DNA of 64,000 nt from Opitutales bacterium (GTDB lineage: Bacteria; Verrucomicrobiota; Verrucomicrobiia; Opitutales; Seribacteraceae), in NCBI GenBank assembly GCA_029254745.1, contig JAQWWZ010000018.1, positions 29,397 to 93,396 of the forward strand, in the 5' to 3' direction. Of this stretch, positions 31,278-39,737 are shown piece by piece (the stretch's first letter is position 1; each line of letters starts with the position of its first letter). A model generated the notes under the pieces. The model had not been told where the DNA came from, ran no database searches, and saw only the letters and a program-made list of their open reading frames with translations. The position numbers and the translations under genes were made by a program.

Positions 31278-32951
31278 ATGAAATTCTCCAAATACTTAAT
31301 TACTACCCTATCATTGGTCCTCTCCAGCACTCTCATATTCGGCCAAGAGGGCGATGATGCAGCTGCTGCATCCTCAACTGGGTCTGTTTCAGCACCGAGC
31401 AAAGGAGCCCCAAAGTCTGCACAAGCTAATCACAAGCTTCGAGTATTACACATCGCAATTCACAAGCTCGGGTACACCCATGAGTCACTAAAAGCCTTGG
31501 ATGGCGGTCTTGATACATTGAAAGATAAATACACCGAGTCCCTTAAAAGTGGTGGAAGTATTAAAGATTTTAAAGAGCACCACGATTTATTAGTTACTGG
31601 GATTGGCATTCATGATGCCAAAGAGCACGGTGATTTACTCAGGAAGGGTCACTCTCTTGACGATGCAAAACTCTATGGTGATTTCCTCAGAGATCCTGAA
31701 CACGAAGGAAAATCACTAGAAGATACCTTAGCCGCCGCCAAAGCACAGCATGCTGACCAAGTTGCAGACCCATTGCTGCTCATTAAGGATGCTGAGTTAC
31801 TTGCCCTGTCAAGATATTCATCTACTTATTCTAAAGACTCCCAATTTACTAGTGCCCTCACTTTGGCATCCACGGTTCTGACTGACAGGGTCCTCACCAC
31901 CACATTGCCAGCATCAACTATTTCGGTAGCGAGCTTATCAGCAACTGGTTACAATACAGCATTCATTCGCTTACTCTCTGCATACGGTGCGTTAGGTTCG
32001 AATGGAGAAAACCTCGCCAGTAATGTCTTGGGGGCAAATTACTCCTACACGGGAGATTCTACACTATCATCACTAGTACAAAATTCAACAAGTGACTATC
32101 TCGGATTTCTTTCAACACTGACGGGCTCAAGATCATTCTCGACTGAAGACACCCCATCAAGCGTGCTCAATGTTCCTCTATCGAATGTAATGCTTAAGGC
32201 AGGTTCTACCCTAACTCTTGGTCAAGCAGGAAGCGAATCCACTATTGATGTGAGTAACGAACTTGGAAAAGCTGCATCCACTGCAGATCGTAAAGTGCTT
32301 GTTATAGGGGCCGCAAAAGATTTAAAATCTGCTGGAAACATCAAGTTTACTAACTCCAACACAGTTGAAGATCACGCCTTAGTCCTGGGTGCGGCAGATG
32401 ATGTTTTCATCGAAAACACCAACATTGAGTATACAGGATCAAATCTAGGAATTGGATCTGGCGACACAGGCAGCGATAGCATGTATCTTGTTAACACAAG
32501 CATTTCAACAGGTGGCAATCTTGCCGTTGGCTCTTTAGGTACAATGAACATAATTGGTGGATCGACATTCACCGTTGGAACTGCAAACGGTGCGAATTCT
32601 GACCCAGACAATGTTTACCTTTATGCAAATGAATTGATAAACATCGATCGGTTGAATTTTTCTGGAAGAATCGATGATATATACATGGAATCTAAAACTA
32701 TACATATTAAGAATACCTCCTTTCCTTCCACAGCTGATATAATGCTCAGAAGTCAAAATGGTGCTCTTTCCATTAATAATTCAGATAATAAATCTATCAC
32801 AAGTGGAGCAGTTAATTTTCACAATGTTAAGCATCTCGGTATAAGTAATGATGTCTTGACTCGTAATCAATTTAACGGAGTAGATGGGCACATCAACTCT
32901 GCCGCCACTTTGCCTAATGGTACACCTTTCATCAAGGTCAGAGGCCAATAA
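31278..32951 (+). CDS. Exported protein with N-terminal 16-residue helical repeats and C-terminal beta-helix-like (adhesin-like) region
   Basis: Signal peptide MKFSKYLITTLSLVLSSTLIFGQ; repeats GGSIKDFKEHHDLLVT/GIGIHDAKEHGDLLRK/GHSLDDAKLYGDFLRD; Asn/Thr/Ser/Gly-rich repetitive beta pattern. Function unknown. Confidence 0.7.
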   Translation: MKFSKYLITTLSLVLSSTLIFGQEGDDAAAASSTGSVSAPSKGAPKSAQANHKLRVLHIAIHKLGYTHESLKALDGGLDTLKDKYTESLKSGGSIKDFKEHHDLLVTGIGIHDAKEHGDLLRKGHSLDDAKLYGDFLRDPEHEGKSLEDTLAAAKAQHADQVADPLLLIKDAELLALSRYSSTYSKDSQFTSALTLASTVLTDRVLTTTLPASTISVASLSATGYNTAFIRLLSAYGALGSNGENLASNVLGANYSYTGDSTLSSLVQNSTSDYLGFLSTLTGSRSFSTEDTPSSVLNVPLSNVMLKAGSTLTLGQAGSESTIDVSNELGKAASTADRKVLVIGAAKDLKSAGNIKFTNSNTVEDHALVLGAADDVFIENTNIEYTGSNLGIGSGDTGSDSMYLVNTSISTGGNLAVGSLGTMNIIGGSTFTVGTANGANSDPDNVYLYANELINIDRLNFSGRIDDIYMESKTIHIKNTSFPSTADIMLRSQNGALSINNSDNKSITSGAVNFHNVKHLGISNDVLTRNQFNGVDGHINSAATLPNGTPFIKVRGQ

Positions 32952-32991
32952 TTAATCAATTTATTATAAATATAATTACAAACCAATCGTA

Positions 32992-34008
32992 ATGAACACT
33001 CATATTTCTATTTTACTTTTATCTGCTCTCGTTACATACGGCCAAACCCAGTCTCGTGTCGATTCAACCAGTAGATCTCTACCATCTCCAGTTGCTGAGT
33101 CTGCTCAAAAAAGCAGTAAAGGAACCAGCTCAGATGTTGAATCGTCCGATACAGGAGCTCAGCGACCATTGTTGCTCAAAAAATCTGGCTTTTCTGCTTC
33201 CTTCGGCTACGACAGTAACATAGCCTACAAACAAAATCCGCTTGGTGCCCCAGGTGTTTTAGACCAACAAGCAGACGCTGTTTGGGTAAATAAATTTCAT
33301 GGTATGGCCAAGCTTGGTGTTTATGATCTTGATTCATCTGTACTCACTCCTTTTGTCGGGGGTGCATGGGCGATGACAGATTACACCTACAAAAACTCTA
33401 ATGAAGCAATACCAGACTTAAGTGTGTTAAATCACAACACCACAACTGCATATTTACTATTCCTGCTACAACACGAGAGTGGTTGGGCCTTCCGAGCCGG
33501 AGTCATGTACTCAAATGACCGAAGTGTTGAAAGCGATACAGAGGAGTACAAGGAATTCTACCCTAGTGTTGGTGTAACAAAAGCCTACCCTTTGTCAGAT
33601 AATTTGCTTGGTGTATTAGATGCTTCTGTTGGTTCTCACTATGGCGATATAGAGGATGCAGACGGTCCAACCTCAAGCTCGCATACAGAAGATGAACTTG
33701 ATCACATAGATGCCACCCTTAGATATTCGATAATCTACTCATTAGAAACATTAACTATCACGCCAACATATTCAGTTTCATACCGAAAGTATGACAATGG
33801 TTTCAATTTTGACAGAACCGATGTTCTTCAGAATATCGGAGTAGTTATCCAATACCCTATCAGTGATTCATTTGAACTTTCTCTCAATTCTGATTACTCC
33901 AAAAGAGTTTCTGATGGAAATGACGAGGCTGGAGATTCTTACGATACACTGTACGATTTCAAGAAGTTTGATTTGGGTGCAGGCTTAAGCCTAACAGCTA
34001 GTTTCTAA
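32992..34008 (+). CDS. Putative outer-membrane beta-barrel protein
   Basis: Signal peptide; alternating amphipathic strands (SASFGYDSNIAYKQ, TITPTYSVSYRKYDNGF, ELSLNSDYSKRV); C-terminal ...DLGAGLSLTASF ending in Phe, typical of OMPs. Confidence 0.75.
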   Translation: MNTHISILLLSALVTYGQTQSRVDSTSRSLPSPVAESAQKSSKGTSSDVESSDTGAQRPLLLKKSGFSASFGYDSNIAYKQNPLGAPGVLDQQADAVWVNKFHGMAKLGVYDLDSSVLTPFVGGAWAMTDYTYKNSNEAIPDLSVLNHNTTTAYLLFLLQHESGWAFRAGVMYSNDRSVESDTEEYKEFYPSVGVTKAYPLSDNLLGVLDASVGSHYGDIEDADGPTSSSHTEDELDHIDATLRYSIIYSLETLTITPTYSVSYRKYDNGFNFDRTDVLQNIGVVIQYPISDSFELSLNSDYSKRVSDGNDEAGDSYDTLYDFKKFDLGAGLSLTASF

Positions 34009-34009
34009 A

Positions 34010-34801
34010 TTGATCTACATTAAAATTTCATTAATTGCCGCTGTTTCAACAGCGGCTTTTTTTTTATCAGCTTCATCGCCAAAAATCACTTATAAACATG
34101 GCCGCATAGATGCAGTTGATTTAAGCGACAAAGACAAATTTGATCCCTACCTTATTGATGTAAATACTAGTCTAACAAAAGATCTTCTCATTGCTACAGG
34201 TGTACAAGGAAGACTAGAATCAATAACACCCAAAAATTACTGGAGGCTTGGACGAGACAGCATGGGAACCTGGCGTTCTGATACAGATTTCTGGCTGCAC
34301 TCTGGAAGCTTACTTTTTTGTACTGAACATGCCCAAAGCATTAAATTTTCAACAAGAGAATCCAATGCAACTTTTAACGGTCGTGGCACCATTATCCTAG
34401 AAGCAACAAAAAATGGTGGGTTTAAATTTATCCCACTTGAAGGAAAAGGTACAATAACTACAGCTAAAGGTGGTACTAAAGAAATTATTGGAGGCCGCAT
34501 GCTGCTCGTTCTTGGAAAACCAACTTACTTTGGTGATGCTTACGATATTGATATTATGTTACTTTTGAAATCGAGCCGGCTTGTTAATTCTTACCCAACA
34601 TCTTTACCTACCTTTAAAAAGATGGGGTTAGCTATTTACATACAAGAATTGAAATTGAAAGGTAAGTATGATGCCCTGATTGGAGATGCCACAACAAATG
34701 AAAACTTAGAAATGTGGAGATTTGGCTCAGCCAAGAAAAGTGATGGTAAACCTGTTACCAATAAAAAAGGAATTTTCGGTCGTATTTTTAGCTCTGACTA
34801 A
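34010..34801 (+). CDS. Exported FecR-domain-like protein (tentative)
   Basis: TTG start 1 nt after the preceding stop; signal-like MIYIKISLIAAVSTAAFFLSASS; central WRLGRDSMGTWRSDTDFWLHSGSLLFCTEHAQSIKFSTRESNATFNGRGTIILE resembles FecR-type. Confidence 0.6.
   Translation: MIYIKISLIAAVSTAAFFLSASSPKITYKHGRIDAVDLSDKDKFDPYLIDVNTSLTKDLLIATGVQGRLESITPKNYWRLGRDSMGTWRSDTDFWLHSGSLLFCTEHAQSIKFSTRESNATFNGRGTIILEATKNGGFKFIPLEGKGTITTAKGGTKEIIGGRMLLVLGKPTYFGDAYDIDIMLLLKSSRLVNSYPTSLPTFKKMGLAIYIQELKLKGKYDALIGDATTNENLEMWRFGSAKKSDGKPVTNKKGIFGRIFSSD
34037..34065 (+). terminator. Intrinsic-terminator-like hairpin GCCGCTGT-TTCA-ACAGCGGC followed by T9, inside a CDS
   Basis: Perfect 8-bp stem (9 if the TT/AA pair closes), tetraloop, and nine consecutive T, 29 nt after the upstream stop codon. 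Confidence 0.75.
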
Positions 34802-35558
34802 ATCAAGTATACTTTGGGGGTGGCAACTTTTTGTTGCCACCCTTTACGGAAACAGTGAGAAAATTGAACTTGCAAGGCAGGGCGACATTGATGCCCAATT
34901 GTCTGTTGGATTTTCCTTATCTGTTGTCTCTCCCAACAAACGACAAGATGCCTTGTACTGGATGAAGAAAGCAGGTAATCAAGGTAATATCACAGCTTGT
35001 CAATACCTTGGTAATGTATACAAAAATGGAATTGGAACATCTATCAACTTAACCAAAGCTGAAAAATGGTATATTAAAGCCATAGCTTATGGGGGTGACC
35101 AAATCTTGCTTAATTTAGGTCGAGTCTACGAACAAGACGGTAAAATATTACTAGCTTTAGCTGCCTACAAATTATCTTCAGATAGAGGCCCTGATAAAGC
35201 CTCAACAGAAAGCTTTGAACGGCTCAAAAAGATGATACCGCAAGTAGTGGCACAAAACATTCCTGACACATTGAATGAATTAAAAAAAAGAATCTTAAGA
35301 ATACCAACTTTTGAATATAATCATCCAAAAAAACCAGTATCAAAATCCTCCACAGTTACCCTACAAGATGGGTCCACTTACAAGGGAAAAATACGCAATC
35401 ACATTCCCCATGGTTTCGGGCAAAGAATTAGCACCGATGGAACATCCTATCTTGGCAACTTCAACCTTGGCTTAGAGGATGGAATGGGTTCCTCGTTCTC
35501 ACGAGATGGTATCGTCACGTTTGAAGGTGTATGGAATCAGGGAAAACCTGTAAACTGA
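34743..35558 (+). CDS. Sel1-repeat plus MORN-repeat protein, probably exported
   Basis: Sel1-like (GDIDAQLSVGFSLS...DALYWMKKAGNQGNITACQYLGNVYKNGIGTSINLTKAEKWYIKAIAYGG) then MORN (LQDGSTYKGKIRNHIPHGFGQRISTDGTSYLGNFNLGLEDGMGSSFSRDG). Start uncertain (ATG 34722, ATG 34743 or CTG 34794). Confidence 0.75.
   Translation: MVNLLPIKKEFSVVFLALTKSSILWGWQLFVATLYGNSEKIELARQGDIDAQLSVGFSLSVVSPNKRQDALYWMKKAGNQGNITACQYLGNVYKNGIGTSINLTKAEKWYIKAIAYGGDQILLNLGRVYEQDGKILLALAAYKLSSDRGPDKASTESFERLKKMIPQVVAQNIPDTLNELKKRILRIPTFEYNHPKKPVSKSSTVTLQDGSTYKGKIRNHIPHGFGQRISTDGTSYLGNFNLGLEDGMGSSFSRDGIVTFEGVWNQGKPVN
34818..34845 (+). terminator. Perfect 10-bp hairpin GGGTGGCAAC-TTTTT-GTTGCCACCC-TTT overlapping the start region of the next CDS
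   Basis: Perfect inverted repeat 16 nt after the upstream stop; only a short T3 tail, so termination is uncertain. Confidence 0.5.
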
Positions 35559-35622
35559 CTCTCTGTTTGAGTTGTTTACCACGGGTGGACAATTCAAATT
35601 GGTGGCGAGTTGAAAAGATGGT

Positions 35623-35793
35623 TCAATCGCTGGATTGCCCGTCACTTTCACCTACTGGGTGCAGAACAGCATCCACATATATTTTGGAAGCTATAATACC
35701 GACTATTACAACCACGAACATGAGCACAGGTACTAAAAAAATCGGCAGTTTGTTTCTTTTATGACCAAATTGAGGATTATCAATAAATTCCAT
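35623..35793 (-). CDS. Single-TM microprotein (56 aa) downstream of korB; below the ORF-track cutoff
   Basis: My translation: MEFIDNPQFGHKRNKLPIFLVPVLMFVVVIVGIIASKIYVDAVLHPVGESDGQSSD*; AAGAGA just upstream of ATG; co-directional with korAB, 51 nt gap. Confidence 0.55.
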   Translation of the reverse strand: MEFIDNPQFGHKRNKLPIFLVPVLMFVVVIVGIIASKIYVDAVLHPVGESDGQSSD

Positions 35794-35844
35794 TCTCTTA
35801 TTTATAAGGTAAATATTTTGACAGTCAACTATTGGGAAAAATAA

Positions 35845-36876
35845 CTATTCAACCACCCAGGAATTTTTTCCAGTAAGTAATTCTTGCAATGACCCCTCCC
35901 CTTCGGATTGAGAAGCTTCAATCTGACCAACTACCGACTCCTCGTAAGTTTCCCTGCCCTCAAGTTGACGAAGTACGCCAAGAGGTGTTGGAAAGGTCGG
36001 GTAAGTCATCTGAGCTAACAAGGTAGGATAAGCAGCATTCGAGCTCTTTGGGTCGTGCACAAGGAGATCAGACTCATCTGCTTCACCATCATTTCCTATG
36101 GATACAATCTCTGGGTCGAGCCCATTCAGTCGAATGCCCTTATTTTGATCTTGCCCAAAAATGAGAGGCTTGCCCTCTTCAAGGTAAAGGATTTGATCGT
36201 TTTTCACATCACGACCAGTTACAGTCTCAAAAGTCTTGTTATTGAAAATAACACAGTTTTGAAAAACTTCTACAAAGGATGTACCTTTGTGAGCTTGGGC
36301 AGCCTTAAAGGTTTCAATCATGTGCTTTTGGTCTGTATCGGTTGTTCTCGCAATGAAGGTAGCTTCGCTCCCAAGAGCGAAAAGAAGAGGATTAACAGGA
36401 TAATCTACAGAACCAGCAGGTGTACTTTTTGTCTTCTTACCCACTTCAGATGTAGGGCTATATTGGCCTTTGGTTAAGCCGTAGATACGATTATTAAAAA
36501 GGAGAACATTGATATCTAGGTTTCGACGCAATAAATGGAGCAGGTGATTCCCCCCGATAGATAGACCATCCCCATCTCCGGTAATCATCCATACGGAGAG
36601 CTCGGGGTTAGCTACTTTAATACCAGTTGCTACAGACGGGGCACGACCATGAATTGTGTGGAATCCGTAAGTGTTCATATAATAAGGGAACCGGCTAGAA
36701 CAACCAATTCCACTCACGACTACAAATTTTTCTTTGGGTATTCCCAATTCTGGCATGGTTTTTTGCACCGCATTAAGAATGGCATAATCACCACATCCAG
36801 GGCACCACCTAACATCGTTTGGGGTAACAAAATCCTTTTTAGTTAAACTTCCTTCTTCAGTTGTTGACGGACTCAT
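35845..36876 (-). CDS. korB: 2-oxoacid (2-oxoglutarate):ferredoxin oxidoreductase beta subunit
   Basis: VRWCPGCGDYAILNAVQK, GIGCSSRFPYYMNTYGFHTIHGRAPSVATGIK, GDGDGLSIGGNHLLHLLRRN. Confidence 0.92.
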   Translation of the reverse strand: MSPSTTEEGSLTKKDFVTPNDVRWCPGCGDYAILNAVQKTMPELGIPKEKFVVVSGIGCSSRFPYYMNTYGFHTIHGRAPSVATGIKVANPELSVWMITGDGDGLSIGGNHLLHLLRRNLDINVLLFNNRIYGLTKGQYSPTSEVGKKTKSTPAGSVDYPVNPLLFALGSEATFIARTTDTDQKHMIETFKAAQAHKGTSFVEVFQNCVIFNNKTFETVTGRDVKNDQILYLEEGKPLIFGQDQNKGIRLNGLDPEIVSIGNDGEADESDLLVHDPKSSNAAYPTLLAQMTYPTFPTPLGVLRQLEGRETYEESVVGQIEASQSEGEGSLQELLTGKNSWVVE

Positions 36877-36893
36877 GATAAATAAATTTGAGA

Positions 36894-38735
36894 TTATGAA
36901 AGGTGTTTTGAAAACTCCTCACGAAGTTCTGCTACCTTAAAGGGTTTACCTTGTATTTTAGTAAAAGCAATAATGTCAGTGACATAAGCTGATCGCAAAA
37001 TGGTACTGAGTTGACCAAGATTTAACTCGGGTACAATCACTTTTTTGAAAGATTTAATAAGTGCACCGAGGTCGTTGGGGAGTGGATTCAGATGCCTCAG
37101 GTGTATACTGCTCACCGAAAACCCTTCATCCTGTAACATTTTAGTTGCGGAAGAAATCGCACCATATGTCCCACCCCAGCCAATAACAAGCAGATCACCC
37201 TGCGCTTCCCCTTGTACTGGAATCGGGTCATAACTTTTAGCAATACCATTAATCTTGTCTGCACGTAAGTGAGTCATATTCTCATGATTTTCAGGGTCAT
37301 AACTGACACCACCATCTTCAGCTTTCTCAAGACCTCCAATGCGATGCTCCATACCTGCTTGTCCTGGAATTGCTTGGGTTCGGGCCAAGGTTTTGGGATC
37401 TCTTCTGTAGACTACAAACTCTTCATCCGGGTTTGCGAATTTGTTTTCAATCAACGGTAATTCTCCAGCGTTTGGAACCTGCCAGGGCTCCGACCCGTTC
37501 GCGACATAAAGATCACTTAATAAAATAACGGGAGTCATGTAGGTAAGGGCAATCCTCGTGGCTTCAATCGCACAGTCAAAGCAATCTGAAGGTGAGTGAG
37601 CAGCTATCACAGGCAATGGGCAATCTCCGTGCCTTGCGTATAGGCTTTGCATGAGATCGCTTTGTTCGGTCTTCGTGGGAAGTCCGGTACTTGGTCCACC
37701 CCGTTGTACATTGACGATGACCACAGGAAGTTCAGTAATCGAAGCCAAACCGATGAATTCACTTTTAAGACATATCCCCGGGCCACTAGTTGCCACCACC
37801 GCAAGGTCACCTGCAAAGCTGGCACCAATTGCCATCCCCATTGCTGAAATCTCATCCTCAGCCTGTAAGGTTTTGACGCCAAATTTCTTTAGAGCCGAAA
37901 GTCCTTCAAGAATAGGAGAAGCGGGTGTGATCGGGTAACCAGCGTAGAGAAGTTCACGGTCTGCTTGCTTGGCACCCGCAACCAGCCCATATACCAATGC
38001 TTCATTACCGGAAATCTTACGATACAAACCGGCTTGCACCGGTGCTTTCGATACTTGATATCGATTACGGGCTGTTTCCATGGTATCACCGAGATTAAAG
38101 CCAGCTTTTAAGGCAACCGAGTTAGCTTCCGCGAGTTCGGGCAACCGCTTAGACCACTTATCACTGAAAAACTTTAAGGTTGGTTCCAAGGGACGCCCGT
38201 AAACATAGTACATAAAGCCCAGGGCAAAAAAGTTTTTACACCTTGCTTTATCTGATGGTTTTAGGGGGCTCTCTTTGAGGGCATCTTTGGTTAAACTTGT
38301 AAGATCGAGCTCAACTAAGTGATATTTTTTCCTAAAATCCTCATCCTCGAGAGGATTTGCTTCATACCCAGCTTTAGTTAGGTTCATTTTTTTAAATGAA
38401 TCAACATTAACCACAAGCATTCCGCCCTCGGGCAGATCATCCACATTAGTCTTGAGTGCTGCAGGGTTCATCGCCACTAGAGCATCAGGTTGATCACCAG
38501 GAGTAAGGATTTTTCTACTTCCAAATTGTAGCTGAAAACCAGAAACCCCGGCAAGGGTTCCTGCTGGGGCACGAATTTCAGCAGGGAAGTCTGGAAGGGT
38601 AGCAATGTCATTCCCTGCAAAAGCACTGGAATCAGTGAAACGTTCGCCAACCGTTTGCATGCCATCACCGGAATCTCCGGCAAATCGTACAACGGCTGAT
38701 TCTATCTCTTCAAAAGAATCGGTTGAAGGTGTCAT
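36894..38735 (-). CDS. korA: 2-oxoacid (2-oxoglutarate):ferredoxin oxidoreductase alpha subunit with fused gamma domain
   Basis: Gamma-like GDSGDGMQTVGERF at N-term; YAGYPITPASPILEGLS, EDEISAMGMAIGASFAG, QRGGPSTGLPTKTEQSDL. Confidence 0.92.
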   Translation of the reverse strand: MTPSTDSFEEIESAVVRFAGDSGDGMQTVGERFTDSSAFAGNDIATLPDFPAEIRAPAGTLAGVSGFQLQFGSRKILTPGDQPDALVAMNPAALKTNVDDLPEGGMLVVNVDSFKKMNLTKAGYEANPLEDEDFRKKYHLVELDLTSLTKDALKESPLKPSDKARCKNFFALGFMYYVYGRPLEPTLKFFSDKWSKRLPELAEANSVALKAGFNLGDTMETARNRYQVSKAPVQAGLYRKISGNEALVYGLVAGAKQADRELLYAGYPITPASPILEGLSALKKFGVKTLQAEDEISAMGMAIGASFAGDLAVVATSGPGICLKSEFIGLASITELPVVIVNVQRGGPSTGLPTKTEQSDLMQSLYARHGDCPLPVIAAHSPSDCFDCAIEATRIALTYMTPVILLSDLYVANGSEPWQVPNAGELPLIENKFANPDEEFVVYRRDPKTLARTQAIPGQAGMEHRIGGLEKAEDGGVSYDPENHENMTHLRADKINGIAKSYDPIPVQGEAQGDLLVIGWGGTYGAISSATKMLQDEGFSVSSIHLRHLNPLPNDLGALIKSFKKVIVPELNLGQLSTILRSAYVTDIIAFTKIQGKPFKVAELREEFSKHLS

Positions 38736-38876
38736 GAGGATATTTTGTTAGGCTTGTGAACCAAATATTAAACTTTATTGATGATAGTACTTTTCATGAA
38801 TCTCAACGTTAATCCATAAAAAAAGAAGTTAATTCTATTTAAAAATAAATGAAATCAAAATTATGGCGTAAATTCA

Positions 38877-39446
38877 TCATAAATCTTGATTTGGAAGAGG
38901 AAAAGGAAACAAATTAAATGCCAATGAGATTCTTTCATTGGAAGATTGATTTATGCGAACACCATGCTTTACATGGGGCGGAAATATAACAATTTTTCCG
39001 GGCTCTGGCACGACCTCAATATCATCACTTTTCTGAAAGTATAAATTTCCCGAGTAAGGATCTGCCTGGAGGTAAACAACAGCCGATAAAATAGACAAAT
39101 GTGCATGATCATGCAGTCCTGTTAATTCACCTGGTTTTGCGATATTAAACCAAAACGGTGGCAACTCACTACGACTTCTAGATAAGGGCTCAAATAATAA
39201 AACCGGTCTTATACCGAGCATCTCAATTCCGGCAGTTCGAGCAAACCTCATGGGAATACGAGCACTTGGAACGGAGTCGATATCTAAATAAGAGTTTTCC
39301 CATCTACCATTGACTTTATGTGAGCTCCTGCAATTTCTTCGATGGGTAAAAAACTCGTTCAGCAGTGGAACTAACCAAGATTCCAAATTAGGAACTTTTA
39401 AAATTAGAACACGATCTTGACCGAGATAAAATTCATTTTTGTCCAC
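38877..39446 (-). CDS. Putative 2OG-Fe(II) oxygenase-like cupin-fold protein
   Basis: LTGLHDHAHLSILSAVVYLQADPYSGNLYFQ...EPGKIVIFPPHVKHGV...RISLAFN: HxD/H..H..R spacing of the family. Confidence 0.6.
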   Translation of the reverse strand: MDKNEFYLGQDRVLILKVPNLESWLVPLLNEFFTHRRNCRSSHKVNGRWENSYLDIDSVPSARIPMRFARTAGIEMLGIRPVLLFEPLSRSRSELPPFWFNIAKPGELTGLHDHAHLSILSAVVYLQADPYSGNLYFQKSDDIEVVPEPGKIVIFPPHVKHGVRINQSSNERISLAFNLFPFPLPNQDL

Positions 39447-39529
39447 AACTAAGGTTTCAACGACTACAGATTACCACATTCTAAGTACTGTGGATTTAGG
39501 AATTGCCTCATTAAGAAACTAAAAAAGAG

Positions 39530-39607
39530 TGGTCGGGACGGAGAGATTCGAACTCTCGGCCTCCTGCTCCCAAAGCAGGCGCGCTAACCAGACTACGCTA
39601 CGTCCCG
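39530..39607 (-). tRNA. tRNA-Pro (UGG), CCA encoded
   Basis: Reverse complement CGGGACG...CCTGC-TTTGGGA-GCAGG...GAGAG-TTCGAAT-CTCTC-CGTCCCG-ACCA. Confidence 0.96.
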
Positions 39608-39713
39608 TACTAAAGCTCAATCTTATAGAGTTGAAATTGGATATTGGCAAAGAAAATTGTTTTAAAGTTTTATTACGGACTATTTATCCTTTTTCAGATT
39701 GCCCAAATCTCAC

Positions 39714-39737
39714 ATCAACATATCATGATATGTTGAT
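39714..39737. promoter_or_regulatory. Perfect 24-bp palindrome ATCAACATATCATGATATGTTGAT directly upstream of metH
   Basis: Exact self-reverse-complement ending 6 nt before the metH ATG at 39744. Confidence 0.7.

Noticed and set aside
35531-35764. 77-aa plus-strand ORF after the Sel1/MORN gene
   Set aside because: Overlaps the minus-strand microprotein, which has a far better TM profile and start context.
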